Below, piece by piece: positions 30,103-38,987 of a stretch of 64,000 bases of DNA; the stretch's first letter is position 1; each line of letters starts with the position of its first letter. The notes below the pieces were generated by a model, which had not been told where the DNA came from, searched no databases, and worked only from the letters and a program-made list of their open reading frames with translations. Source of the stretch: Spirochaetota bacterium (GTDB lineage Bacteria; Spirochaetota; Spirochaetia; SPDA01; JAJSAL01); contig JAJSAL010000116.1 in the NCBI GenBank assembly GCA_024274705.1, positions 48,780 to 112,779 of the forward strand, written 5' to 3'. A program made the translations under genes and the position numbers.

Positions 30103-30713
30103 TAATCCTTCGCAGCCTGGGACATGATTTTTTTCAACTTCGGATTAAGATATTCGGAAAGAAGCTCAGCAATACCCTGGGATGAAAAGTTGTAATATGC
30201 CGATCCATCCTTTAAGGAAACCCTGAAACCGGCATCAATGTCATCGGATGCCCTCAGATCGAACCCTTTCTTTATATATTCAGCCAGTCCTTTCCTTAAG
30301 CTTTCTTCGAGTTTTGTAAAATCATCTTTGGAAATGAGAATTTCCAGATCGGATACCTGGGTTTTACTCCAGGACTTGATAAGAGAAATAATGATGTCCC
30401 GAAGCACCTCCGGGGTAAACGCCTTATCCGATTCGCTTTTAAGGAGCTCATCGAACAATTTCTCTATCTTCGACTGTACCAGCAAAATGACATCCCTGGC
30501 AGCCTGGGAAAGTGCTTCTTTTCCGGTTCGTTCGGACTTCTCAGCTTCTTTTTTACCTTCAACACGGAGCTTTTCCGCATCCTGCCCGGCTTTTTCCAGA
30601 AGAGCTGCTGCCTTTTTCTCAGCTTCTTTAATAATCGCTGCAGCTTGTTCTTCAGCCGTCTTTACACCTTCCTCTTTTATTTTATCAATGAGCTCTTTTA
30701 ATTGGACTTCCAT
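30102..30713 (-). CDS. atpE: V-type ATPase subunit E (peripheral stalk)
   Basis: 203 residues. The first 110 form a long Ala/Glu/Lys-rich helix (AAAIIKEAEKKAAALLEKAG), the rest a globular domain (VSDLEILISKDDFTKLEESL ... GFRVSLKDGSAYYNFSSQGI), as expected for the stalk subunit that binds the top of the head. First gene of the operon. The 69-base gap upstream has TATACT on the minus strand but only a weak -35 candidate. No separate G/H subunit gene is seen. Confidence 0.92.
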   Translation of the reverse strand: MEVQLKELIDKIKEEGVKTAEEQAAAIIKEAEKKAAALLEKAGQDAEKLRVEGKKEAEKSERTGKEALSQAARDVILLVQSKIEKLFDELLKSESDKAFTPEVLRDIIISLIKSWSKTQVSDLEILISKDDFTKLEESLRKGLAEYIKKGFDLRASDDIDAGFRVSLKDGSAYYNFSSQGIAELLSEYLNPKLKKIMSQAAKD

Positions 30714-30782
30714 ACAACATCCTCACCTAACAAAAACAAACATATAGTATATCATTATCGAGGGACTGTAATGATCGGCAGA

Positions 30783-31139
30783 TCATACTCCCACGATATA
30801 TTTATGCACTTTGTAGAGCCGCTTCCGGGCCAGATGATAGACAACATCCGGAAAATCCGATTCCTGATTTTTCCGTTTCATATATTCATCAACCCTTTCC
30901 GCAACACCGTCCAAATCCGCACATCCATTCAATGAGAACGAATCGAGAGAGTCCACGAGGTGCCGGATACCGGCAATTTCGTGTTCCAGGAGACCCGAGT
31001 TTTCAAGGAGTACATATCGGGTGATTTCCCCCTTTTTCTCCCGTTCCTTATACACTTCTTCCAGGAGCAGAACGTCTTCTTTCAAATCTTCCAGTTCAAT
31101 TTTTAATATTTTCATAAATTTACTGCACAGTTCTTTCAC
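30783..31139 (-). CDS. Small helical protein upstream of the V-ATPase operon, unknown
   Basis: 118 residues from a GTG at 31139, with GGGAG about 11 bases upstream; an internal ATG at 31115 has no ribosome site. Sequence is mostly charged helix (LKIELEDLKEDVLLLEEVYK), likely a coiled coil, with no transmembrane segment. I do not recognise the family. It lies 69 bases before atpE on the same strand and 20 bases after another unknown gene, so it could be an accessory stalk or regulator; this is only a position-based guess. Confidence 0.65.
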   Translation of the reverse strand: MKELCSKFMKILKIELEDLKEDVLLLEEVYKEREKKGEITRYVLLENSGLLEHEIAGIRHLVDSLDSFSLNGCADLDGVAERVDEYMKRKNQESDFPDVVYHLARKRLYKVHKYIVGV

Positions 31140-31159
31140 CCAGTACGTTCTCCCTTATC

Positions 31160-31555
31160 TCATACCGTTCCGAGAGATAAATCACCGTGAATTTTTATTG
31201 TATTTCTATCAATATCAATTCTAAGATTTCTTCCAGGAAAATGCAACGGCAGGTTTGCATTAAATAAATCTAAAACATCTTTTTCAATCTTTTTCTGCAC
31301 ATCTTCAGGAACATCGTCTAAGGTTACCATGTCTATGTCGACAACATACCCTCTTCCATACCTGGATCCAAACCCCGGTGTAAAACTGGCCCCGATATTG
31401 AACAGCCCATCGTGTTCTTTATTCGATGTAGCTCCCCTATCTGCTCTGGAAGGATGGAGAGGGTACAAAGTACCGTAGGTATCTTCCAGATAATCGTCGA
31501 TCTCGTCGCAGATCTCTTTCAGCTTTTGTTCCCATTTTCGTACCTTCGGATGCAT
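31160..31555 (-). CDS. Conserved-looking hypothetical protein
   Basis: 131 residues from the ATG at 31555 (MHPKVRKWEQKLKEICDEID). A helical N terminus with acidic residues leads to a segment HPSRADRGATSNKEHDGLFN, then Gly-rich GASFTPGFGSRYGRGYVVDI and a C-terminal basic/acidic strand part. The frame extends 27 codons further upstream but would overlap the lipoprotein gene, and the composition changes there. No signal peptide. Function unknown; it clusters with three other small genes. Confidence 0.65.
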   Translation of the reverse strand: MHPKVRKWEQKLKEICDEIDDYLEDTYGTLYPLHPSRADRGATSNKEHDGLFNIGASFTPGFGSRYGRGYVVDIDMVTLDDVPEDVQKKIEKDVLDLFNANLPLHFPGRNLRIDIDRNTIKIHGDLSLGTV

Positions 31556-31562
31556 CACCCGG

Positions 31563-32195
31563 TTACCACACAATTTCCCAGGAGATATCCTGATCACTCT
31601 CCAGGATTTCCGGAAGAGTATAGGTAACTGAAGCACTTCTGGCGTTTGTTGTTGTCATTCCTGGACTCAATGACTCAATATCCGATGGTACGGTAATATC
31701 TATGGTAACCCCATAGTCTGCAAATACCGTAGAGAGAAACGTAACATTTTCTTCACTCAAATCATTTTCCATACCGGGAAAGAGGGTGTACGTAAGGGTG
31801 GATATCCCCCCGTTATTCTGCAAAACCACCACATCACCTTCATCGGACTTCAGGAACTCATTAAGTGCCTTAACGGAATTAAAAGATATCTCTGCATCGA
31901 TAAAGACATCTTCCTCGTTCTCAGACTGGGTATAACTGTTGAGAGTAATGCCCGGGTTCCTCAACACGGAACGATTAAAATCCTCCCGATTTACCGGAAG
32001 AGGAACCGTCTTGTCCTGGTCATCGAGTTCTCCCAGGAGTGCGATAGTCCGGGAGATGCGGTACGAAAGGGTAAGTACACCTGAACCGTCATCGTTCATT
32101 TCTATCGAAGTATCCACACCGATACACCCGGAAAGGATGTACAGGAAAAACGTAAAGATAGCTGTAATCAGAATGGCCCGTTTTACCTTATTCAT
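31563..32195 (-). CDS. Predicted lipoprotein of unknown function
   Basis: 210 residues from the ATG at 32195. A signal peptide MNKVKRAILITAIFTFFLYI ends in the lipobox LSGC at about residue 23, so it is probably a lipoprotein. The mature part begins IGVDTSIEMNDDGSGVLTLS and is beta-rich. The start overlaps the stop of the small membrane protein gene by 8 bases, a tight coupling. Likely inner-membrane or periplasmic facing; role unknown. Confidence 0.78.
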   Translation of the reverse strand: MNKVKRAILITAIFTFFLYILSGCIGVDTSIEMNDDGSGVLTLSYRISRTIALLGELDDQDKTVPLPVNREDFNRSVLRNPGITLNSYTQSENEEDVFIDAEISFNSVKALNEFLKSDEGDVVVLQNNGGISTLTYTLFPGMENDLSEENVTFLSTVFADYGVTIDITVPSDIESLSPGMTTTNARSASVTYTLPEILESDQDISWEIVW

Positions 32196-32403
32196 CGATT
32201 TCGTCACTCTCATCTTCTTCGTCAGCAGGTTGTGTTTTTTTTTCAGGTTTCGACACACCAGTGCGAAGCGGTTTTCTTTCCACCTTTACCGGTTTCCGGG
32301 ATAAAGATGAAAGATAGAAAATTATCGGCATAATGAAAATCATTGCACCGGTAACTACTAAAAACTGCCAGCTTCGTATGATTTCCATAAAAACATCGAT
32401 CAT
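32188..32403 (-). CDS. Small single-pass membrane protein
   Basis: 71 residues from the ATG at 32403 (MIDVFMEIIRSWQFLVVTGA), with one transmembrane helix at about 10-32 and a basic then very acidic C-terminal tail (EKKTQPADEEDESDEIDE). The frame opens earlier at 32460, but that would overlap mutS2 with low-quality residues. Translationally coupled to the lipoprotein gene. No family recognised. Confidence 0.65.
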   Translation of the reverse strand: MIDVFMEIIRSWQFLVVTGAMIFIMPIIFYLSSLSRKPVKVERKPLRTGVSKPEKKTQPADEEDESDEIDE

Positions 32404-32452
32404 CGTTTTACCGCCATAAGAGTATAGGGAAACAGGGGATTGTGCAATTCCC

Positions 32453-34795
32453 CTAATCAAGTTTTACTTCGGTTTTACCAAAACCACCCGTTTCAGGGGA
32501 AGAAAAAGAAAAATCGGTAACAACCCTTGATTTTTTCAGATACGATTGAATCCCCATCTGAAGTATCCCTTCTCCCTTGCCATGAATAATGGAAAACCGG
32601 GTTATACCGGAAACAATACAACTGTCGAGGTATTTCTCCATAGCAGAGAGGGCTTCTTCCAGACGAAGTCCCCGTACGTCGAGTTCCAGGGTCGAAGGTG
32701 CAGATGATTCCACCCCGTCCAGATCATACCGGGGCCGGGGTTTCTGTTCCGTTTCTACCGGAACCAGTTCGGGTTCAGGTATTTCAACTCTCATGGAATC
32801 GGTTTGAACGATCCATATATTATGTTTTCCTTTACGGATTACTTTACCTGTTTTTCTGCTCCGTTTCACAAGAACATCCGTTCCCGGCCGGATAATCCCT
32901 CCAGGCTGCTCTACCGGCTGCTCAGCATCGATTAGTTCCTGTTCCTCCGTCACTTTCGCATCCAGATCGCTGATAAACGATTTCACCTCTCTGGTGATTT
33001 CTTTTGAAGCTTGTTGCTCCTTTACCTGACGAACCAGGTTCTCCAGCTTTTTTCTACTCTCCCGGAGAAACACTGAAAGTGCTGCCGTGCCTTCCTCCCG
33101 CAATGCCATTTCCTTCCCACGGACAAGAGCTTCTTTTTCTTCCACCTCCCTTCGGAGACGGAGAACATCCTCCCTTTCCTTAAAAAGTGCGCCTTCACGT
33201 TTGGAAAGAAGTGTTTTTTTTCGGTTCAAACCCCTTATCAATTCAGAAATATTGACATTGCCTGCGCTGATGTACTTTCGTGCCGAATCGATAATATCTT
33301 CGCCGAGCCCCCCGGCCTCGGCGATATCCAGCGCATGACTTTCCCCGGGAAAACCCACTTGAAGCCTGAACAGTGGAGCAAGGTTTGTGTCATCGAATTC
33401 CATCGAGGCATTTTCCACTTTATCGTGGGAGAAGGCATAGCTCTTCAGCCGATTCTGGTGAGTGGTTGTCAACACAACGCACCCTTTCTCGATAAACCTG
33501 TCGATAACAGCCATAGCAAGGGCGGATCCTTCTTCCCCATCCGTTCCGGATCCAAGTTCGTCCAGCAGCACAAGAGACCCAGGCGGGCTTTCTACCAGAA
33601 AGGCTGCAACCCTTTTCATGTGCCCGGAGAATGTGGACAACGACATGGCAATGGACTGTTCATCCCCTATATCAACATACATACCGGGAAAAATCCGAAC
33701 CACCGAACCCTCTTTAACGGGAATCTCCATACCGAACTGGTTCATGAGAGAGAGAAGTCCTACCGTCTTAAGGGTGACTGTTTTCCCGCCGGTGTTCGGA
33801 CCCGAAATCACTATCACCTGGATCGTCTTTTCACAGGTAATGGTTACAGGAACGCATTCCTTACCAAGAAGGGGATGTCGGGCATCTATCAGGTGAATTC
33901 TTTCAGTGGAAATGTCTGCTCGTGTGCATGAATGATTCACGCTGTAACGTGCCCTGGCAAACATTGAATCGAGAAATGCCACCCTTTGTACGATCTCTCC
34001 GATGCCGTCCCGTTCTGACCGGAGCAGTCCGCTCAGTTCCCTCAGTATTTTCCGGCATTCAGCATGGTACTGATTTTCAAGGACTGCCAGACGATTATTT
34101 TTTTCAACAATTTCCATCGGTTCGATAAAGAGAGTGGCTCCGGTTGATGATACTTCATGTACAATACCGTGAACACGGTTCTTATACTCCACCTTAAGGG
34201 GAAGAACCGTGCGTTCGCCCCTCTGGGAGGGGAGATTGGACTGCCAGATGCCCCGGTACTTTTCATTTTTAAAATATCCGGCTGTTGTATCCCCGATTTC
34301 CTGTTTCAGGGAGAGAACCGCATCCTTTAATTTCTTTAATACCGGAATTTTTTTATCTTTAAGGGTTCCGTCGAAATCCACAATAGAAAAAATCCGGCGT
34401 GTGGTTCCTTTGAGGTCTGGAAAAGAGGAGAGATCGGCCAGGCGGGATTCACCCGCTTCCACCGTCCATTTCCTGATGAAGCGTTCCATTGTATATGCAG
34501 CATTGACGAACACCGCTATATCAATGATTTCCTTTCCTTCAAAGACATTCCCTTCTTTTTCCAGAGCAGGAAGGAGCTCCTGTATAAAAGGAAAGCTCAT
34601 ATCGGGTTCGCTCTCTCCGGATTCCAGAAGAGACCGTACTTCTACGACAATATCAAGGATACCGTTGATTTCCTGTGTATCAACCTGAATATCCTGGGAG
34701 CCCAGGAGGGTTCTTCCTTCCTCTGTTATACAGAGGGAACGTAATTCATCGAGCACAGAATGGAATTCCAGTAATTCTAGGGTGTGCTTTTCCAT
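32453..34795 (-). CDS. mutS2: MutS2 family ATPase/endonuclease
   Basis: 780 residues. Lacks the mismatch-binding domain of MutS, has the MutS core and clamp, the P-loop GPNTGGKTVTLKTVG near residue 335, Walker B LLDELGSGTDGEEGSALA, then a long coiled coil and a C-terminal Smr nuclease domain (LDVRGLRLEEALSAMEKYLD ... IHGKGEG). MutS2 proteins limit recombination or rescue collided ribosomes, depending on species; which applies here is not known. The start is the ATG at 34795, 3 bases after the rsgA stop. Confidence 0.95.
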   Translation of the reverse strand: MEKHTLELLEFHSVLDELRSLCITEEGRTLLGSQDIQVDTQEINGILDIVVEVRSLLESGESEPDMSFPFIQELLPALEKEGNVFEGKEIIDIAVFVNAAYTMERFIRKWTVEAGESRLADLSSFPDLKGTTRRIFSIVDFDGTLKDKKIPVLKKLKDAVLSLKQEIGDTTAGYFKNEKYRGIWQSNLPSQRGERTVLPLKVEYKNRVHGIVHEVSSTGATLFIEPMEIVEKNNRLAVLENQYHAECRKILRELSGLLRSERDGIGEIVQRVAFLDSMFARARYSVNHSCTRADISTERIHLIDARHPLLGKECVPVTITCEKTIQVIVISGPNTGGKTVTLKTVGLLSLMNQFGMEIPVKEGSVVRIFPGMYVDIGDEQSIAMSLSTFSGHMKRVAAFLVESPPGSLVLLDELGSGTDGEEGSALAMAVIDRFIEKGCVVLTTTHQNRLKSYAFSHDKVENASMEFDDTNLAPLFRLQVGFPGESHALDIAEAGGLGEDIIDSARKYISAGNVNISELIRGLNRKKTLLSKREGALFKEREDVLRLRREVEEKEALVRGKEMALREEGTAALSVFLRESRKKLENLVRQVKEQQASKEITREVKSFISDLDAKVTEEQELIDAEQPVEQPGGIIRPGTDVLVKRSRKTGKVIRKGKHNIWIVQTDSMRVEIPEPELVPVETEQKPRPRYDLDGVESSAPSTLELDVRGLRLEEALSAMEKYLDSCIVSGITRFSIIHGKGEGILQMGIQSYLKKSRVVTDFSFSSPETGGFGKTEVKLD

Positions 34796-34798
34796 GAC

Positions 34799-35713
34799 TT
34801 AGCGCCTGGTACTGTCCAGGCTGCTGAATATCCTTGTATAACTTTCATAACGATCCTGGTGAATCGATCCATCATCAACTTTTTCACGAACAGCGCACCC
34901 GGGTTCATGCAGATGGGAGCATGGTTGAAAATCACAGGAGCCGATAAACGGCAGGAATTCCGGGAAGTAATGATCCAGTTCACCCGGAGGGATACCCTGC
35001 ACCTCGATTTCCCTGATTCCCGGTGTGTCGATCACATCGATCTCATGCAGGCACGGAATAAGCACGGAATAACAGGTAGTGTGAATTCCCCTATTGTGTT
35101 TTTCAGAAACCCTTCCGGTTCTCTGCCTGTACCCCGGGGAGAGGATGTTAAGCAGGGACGATTTTCCAACCCCTGACTGACCGATGAATACAGCCGTCCT
35201 GCCCCGGATTTTACGTATCACGGTATCAATATTAGTACCCGTTTTGGCGGAACACATGACCGTATCGATGCCAATGGAGGTATACACATCCATCCGTTCA
35301 GCTACTTCCTGAGGAATACCCTGATCACTTTTATTAAGAACGATAATGAGAGGAAGCTCCTGCATAGCGGAAACAACGGCAACCCGGTCAAGAAACCGGG
35401 GACGGAACGCAGGCCTTAACGGGGAAGCAATACAGACAACCGTATCGATATTTGCCGCAATGTATTGCGGGGCATTCCGTTTTTTATTCCATCTATAAAA
35501 CACGGAGTCCCGTTCCATCCTGTCTAATATCCGCCCTTTTGTTTGTTCCATACCATCCGTCTCAAGAGTTACGCGGTCCCCAGGGGCAAGGGGATTGTAT
35601 TCCTTTTGATCACCCCGCAGTATTTTACCTTTGATTCTGCATTCGATAATCCCCAGGTCGGTTCGCACGGAAAAAATATTGTTGATACCCTTCAGGACAG
35701 TTCCGGTAATCAA
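34799..35713 (-). CDS. rsgA: Ribosome small-subunit-dependent GTPase RsgA
   Basis: 304 residues. The OB fold (residues 1-70), then the circularly permuted GTPase with G4 (LNKSD) before G1 (GQSGVGKSSLLN) and G3 (DTPGIRE), ending in the zinc-binding C-terminal segment (CDFQPCSHLHEPGCAV). It acts in late 30S assembly. All zinc ligands and the P-loop are intact. It directly follows murI. Confidence 0.96.
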   Translation of the reverse strand: MITGTVLKGINNIFSVRTDLGIIECRIKGKILRGDQKEYNPLAPGDRVTLETDGMEQTKGRILDRMERDSVFYRWNKKRNAPQYIAANIDTVVCIASPLRPAFRPRFLDRVAVVSAMQELPLIIVLNKSDQGIPQEVAERMDVYTSIGIDTVMCSAKTGTNIDTVIRKIRGRTAVFIGQSGVGKSSLLNILSPGYRQRTGRVSEKHNRGIHTTCYSVLIPCLHEIDVIDTPGIREIEVQGIPPGELDHYFPEFLPFIGSCDFQPCSHLHEPGCAVREKVDDGSIHQDRYESYTRIFSSLDSTRR

Positions 35714-36529
35714 TTAAGGAAACACCCCTAGGTAGTCGAGATCAAACATTTCCGCGAACAGCGTGTAATGGCCGTTCATGGCTGCTCCCCCTGTCTGGAA
35801 ACAAGTTCCCCTTCCCTGTCCCGCTGCCGGACTGTTATCCCGCCGAAGAAACTTACAAACCTGTCTGCCGACCCCTTCCCTGGAATCTATAACCGTAACA
35901 GCAGCACCGCATACCTTTCGGAACTCCTCTTCCAGATAGAGAAAATGGGTGCATGCCAGAACAAGGGTGTCTACACCCTCCTCATGAATGGCGGAAAGGG
36001 TGTTTCTTACAGCCAGTTCCCGTTCATCTTCAGAGGACCCGGGAAATCTGGTTTCGACGAAATCAATAATCTCTCTGCCGGAAACGGATATGACACGGCA
36101 TTCAGAGGCAAAGTAGGCGATAAGATTCGCCGTATAGGCATCTTCTACGGTCCTGCTTGATCCCAAAACGCATATGAGTTTACTTTTCGAGAGGGTTGCT
36201 GCCGGCTTGACCGCGGGCACCACACCAACAAAGGGGACGGAAAAGAGGTTTCGGAGAGCCCCGAGGGCGACTACCGAAGCGGTATTACAGGCCACAACGA
36301 TCAGCTTAGGATCAAACGACTTCACAACCTGATCGACAAGACTCACAACGATGGTTTGAACATGGGACGCTCTTTTTTCTCCGTATGGAAAATTCAGCGT
36401 ATCCGCAATATAGACCAGTGATTCATCCGGAGCGTTGTCCCGTACCCACCTAAGATAATGCAGACCGCCGACCCCGGAGTCGATAAACACGACAGGCTTA
36501 TCAGCGGTTCGTATGAAAGGATCAGTCAT
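35714..36529 (-). CDS. murI: Glutamate racemase
   Basis: 271 residues. Supplies D-glutamate for peptidoglycan. The two catalytic Cys residues are in VACNTASVVAL and VLACTHFLYL, with the N-terminal substrate loop FIDSGVGGL. Start ATG at 36529 overlaps the zinc-ribbon gene by 8 bases. The stop is directly against the rsgA start. Confidence 0.95.
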   Translation of the reverse strand: MTDPFIRTADKPVVFIDSGVGGLHYLRWVRDNAPDESLVYIADTLNFPYGEKRASHVQTIVVSLVDQVVKSFDPKLIVVACNTASVVALGALRNLFSVPFVGVVPAVKPAATLSKSKLICVLGSSRTVEDAYTANLIAYFASECRVISVSGREIIDFVETRFPGSSEDERELAVRNTLSAIHEEGVDTLVLACTHFLYLEEEFRKVCGAAVTVIDSREGVGRQVCKFLRRDNSPAAGQGRGTCFQTGGAAMNGHYTLFAEMFDLDYLGVFP

Positions 36530-36800
36530 CGTTGAACAAACTGTTAAACCGGTACTTTGCCTCTTTCTCCTTGCCCTGCATATCCGTACCGCTTACCCGG
36601 TGAACCAGCACAAAGTAATCGCAAAAGTTGGCACGCTCTTTATCCGTAACGGGTTCCGATATAGTCTCCCTGCAGTCCCAGTGTGCTCCAGGTTCATAAA
36701 ATTTACAGTTCATACAGATCTTAAGATCTTTACCGCAATCAGGACAGGTGGAATGCCGGTACACCGGTGGTTTTGTTACATTTCCGCAGAAATAGCACAT
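36522..36800 (-). CDS. Small zinc-ribbon protein
   Basis: 92 residues with three pairs of metal ligands: CYFC at residue 2, CPDC at about 20 and CMNC at about 29, then a Trp-Asp-Cys (HWDCRE) and a Cys in FCDYF. This suggests one or two zinc ribbons. Nothing resembles a Shine-Dalgarno sequence before the ATG, while TATACT (36814-36809, minus strand) ends 8 bases upstream, so the transcript may be leaderless or nearly so. Function unknown; coupled to murI. Confidence 0.75.
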   Translation of the reverse strand: MCYFCGNVTKPPVYRHSTCPDCGKDLKICMNCKFYEPGAHWDCRETISEPVTDKERANFCDYFVLVHRVSGTDMQGKEKEAKYRFNSLFNDD

Positions 36801-36830
36801 ATCGGTTCAGTATAGATGAAAACGTTTCGA

Positions 36831-36860
36831 TTGAACAGCAGAAATTCCATCATCCATATT
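36831..36860 (+). promoter_or_regulatory. Possible promoter for the pentapeptide-repeat gene
   Basis: TTGAAC (36831-36836), 18-base spacer, CATATT (36855-36860), upstream of AGGAGGTGAT and the ATG at 36894. The -10 box matches the consensus at four of six positions. It lies in the divergent gap with the zinc-ribbon gene. Confidence 0.4.
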
Positions 36861-36893
36861 GCTTAACAGGAGGTGATAGACTATTTTCTTAGT

Positions 36894-37472
36894 ATGTTTA
36901 TCCTGAAGCGATGTTCCGTTAAAAACTGCAGCAATTTCAGTTTTTTCAACAAGCAGGTCTGCTTCCGGCACCTCAAGGACAAGGAATCAATACACCGGGA
37001 AATACAGGATTTCCTTGGATCAAAGGACTCATTTATCAATCTTAATTTAAACGGTGGTGATTTGAGGGGGATAAATTTTTCGAAAAAGAGTTTCTATGCC
37101 TGCAGTTTCAGTCACGTGAAGCTTAAGGAAGCTGATTTCTCCCAGTCCCTCTTCAGGCTCTGTTTTTTTGATTTCAGCTCTATTGTTTCCACCACTTTTT
37201 CCCATTCGGATATGCAGTCCTGTGTTTTCGCCGGATCCACCATTATCGATTGTGATTTTACAAATTCCGACATGCTGCATATAAACTTCAATGGTATTCA
37301 TTGCGAAAGCTCAAAGTTCAATGATTCAGATCTCTATTTCTCCAGGTTTATCGGATCAAACCTGGCTAAAGCAGGTTTCGTAGACTGCAATCTAAAAAAC
37401 GTGGCCTATTGCAGAGCGGAAATGAATAATGTCAGCTTCAAATACTCGAATTACGAAGATGCGAAATTCTGA
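36894..37472 (+). CDS. Pentapeptide-repeat protein with N-terminal Cys/His module
   Basis: 192 residues. The first 35 residues contain KRCSVKNCSNFSFFNKQVCF followed by RHL, a C-x4-C-x9-C-x2-H pattern that may bind zinc. Residues about 50 to 192 are pentapeptide repeats (A/C-D/N-F-S-x, for example LKEADFSQSLF, DLYFSRFIGSNLAKAGFVDC) forming a right-handed beta-helix. Such proteins may mimic DNA or act as scaffolds; no claim is made. A strong Shine-Dalgarno sequence AGGAGGTGAT lies 18 bases before this ATG, an unusually long spacing, and the frame's earlier GTG lies inside that site. Confidence 0.85.
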   Translation: MFILKRCSVKNCSNFSFFNKQVCFRHLKDKESIHREIQDFLGSKDSFINLNLNGGDLRGINFSKKSFYACSFSHVKLKEADFSQSLFRLCFFDFSSIVSTTFSHSDMQSCVFAGSTIIDCDFTNSDMLHINFNGIHCESSKFNDSDLYFSRFIGSNLAKAGFVDCNLKNVAYCRAEMNNVSFKYSNYEDAKF

Positions 37473-37490
37473 TTCCAGGAATTCAACCAT

Positions 37491-38069
37491 ATGAAACTCT
37501 TTTTCCATTTTGCCTATACCAACTTTTCCAACACCTATATCCTCGGACCTGAGAAACCGGGTAAAGCAATACTCATCGACCCGGGAGTAATGGACATTCA
37601 TCTACTGGATATGATCGAGCGCAACGGGTATTACATCAGTCATATCCTGGTGACCCATGGTCATGAAGGTCACATCCAGGGGATACCTACGCTGAAAAAG
37701 ATTTATGACGCTGTCATATACGGTGGAACTGAAAGAATATTCAATTATCCGGTTACCAAGCTGGTACATGGTGACAGGCTCACCCTGTCCGGTATGGATA
37801 TCGGCATCATTGGACTTCCGGGACACACAAGTACTTCCCTGGCGTACAAAATCGATGACATGGTATTCACCGGTGACGCCCTGAGTGCCGGGACAGTGGG
37901 ATCCACTATCCATAGCTTCGCCCATGAAATCAATGTGCAGAGCATCCAGGACCACATCCTTTCCATGGAAGATCATGTACTCATATTTCCGGGACATGGC
38001 CCTCCTACAACGGTAGAATCCGAAAAAATGTTTAATACTAACTTCAGATCGGGTACAAACAATTTATGA
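37491..38069 (+). CDS. Metallo-beta-lactamase-fold hydrolase with altered metal motif
   Basis: 192 residues with the overall MBL fold: GKAILIDPG, the motif THGHEGH at residues 55-61, GLPGHTSTS with His112, FTGDALSAG with Asp129, and FPGHGPPT. The family motif is H-x-H-x-D-H. Here the Asp is Gly60 (codon GGT), which removes a ligand of the second metal site, so activity is uncertain. Other metal ligands are present. It follows the pentapeptide gene by 18 bases; it ends convergently with the RluD gene, the stop codons overlapping. Confidence 0.85.
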   Translation: MKLFFHFAYTNFSNTYILGPEKPGKAILIDPGVMDIHLLDMIERNGYYISHILVTHGHEGHIQGIPTLKKIYDAVIYGGTERIFNYPVTKLVHGDRLTLSGMDIGIIGLPGHTSTSLAYKIDDMVFTGDALSAGTVGSTIHSFAHEINVQSIQDHILSMEDHVLIFPGHGPPTTVESEKMFNTNFRSGTNNL

Positions 38070-38984
38070 CGATGTGGACAGAGACACCAGTGCTTCCTTG
38101 AACCGATTCGGAAGAGGCGCACGAAAGCATCTCTTTTCATGTTCCCCGGGAAGTATGATTTTTAGTTTATACGCATGCAGTAAAAGTCCGGTATCGGGCA
38201 GGGCATGATCCTTCCTGCAGTAGAGAGGGTCGCCCAGGACGGGACATCCAATTGATCGAAGGTGTACCCGGATCTGATGGGTCCTGCCGGTTTCAGGATG
38301 CAGAACGAGAAAAGCGTGCCGGTCTCCCCTCCACAGAACACGGTACCCGGTAACTGCTCCTTTTCCGCCTCTTTGCACAGTTTTGAATTTTTTCCTATTA
38401 CCCGGGTCACGGGCAATAGGGCTGCAGATTGTACCCCGTGATGCCCGGGGGACACCTTTTGTGACGGCGAGATACACTTTTTCAACTTGGCGCTTTCGAA
38501 ACTGGAGAGAAAGATACTCGTGGGCGCGTACATTCTTGGCTGTGATGAGTACTCCGGAGGTATCCTTATCCAGCCGGTGAACAATACCCGGACGAACAGT
38601 GGTATTCCGGAACTCCTTTTCCAGTTCCAGGTACCGGGAAAGGAGCCCCTGGGCAATGGTTCCTGAAGTGTTTCCATGTGCCGGATGGACTACCATACCC
38701 TGAGATTTATCAATTACTGCAACATCACTGTTCTCGAAAAGAATTGTGAGATCTATTTTTTCAGGTGAGATGGAAATCTGTTCGGGAGGATTGAACTCCA
38801 CGTGAATGATGTCCCCTACGCCGATTTTTTTTGAAAGCTTTGCCTCTTCTCCGTTGATGGTAAGGCTGCTAATCCTCGATTTAAGCTGACTGCGGGTAAG
38901 TACTGCAGCAATATCGGAAAGGTAGCTGTCCACCCGCATACCTGCATGACCTTCATCAGTAACGGCAAATGAGGAGCGGCCCAA
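38064..38984 (-). CDS. RluD-family 23S rRNA pseudouridine synthase
   Basis: 306 residues. An N-terminal S4 RNA-binding domain (residues 15-75, MRVDSYLSDIAAVLTRSQLK) is followed by the PseudoU_synth_2 domain with catalytic Asp in HRLDKDTSGVLITAK and ETGRTHQIRVHLRSIGCPVL. By family it modifies uridines in 23S rRNA (RluD/RluC-like); the exact site is not visible. It overlaps the MBL-fold gene's stop at 38064-38069. Confidence 0.94.
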   Translation of the reverse strand: MGRSSFAVTDEGHAGMRVDSYLSDIAAVLTRSQLKSRISSLTINGEEAKLSKKIGVGDIIHVEFNPPEQISISPEKIDLTILFENSDVAVIDKSQGMVVHPAHGNTSGTIAQGLLSRYLELEKEFRNTTVRPGIVHRLDKDTSGVLITAKNVRAHEYLSLQFRKRQVEKVYLAVTKGVPRASRGTICSPIARDPGNRKKFKTVQRGGKGAVTGYRVLWRGDRHAFLVLHPETGRTHQIRVHLRSIGCPVLGDPLYCRKDHALPDTGLLLHAYKLKIILPGEHEKRCFRAPLPNRFKEALVSLSTSS

Positions 38985-38987
38985 CGG

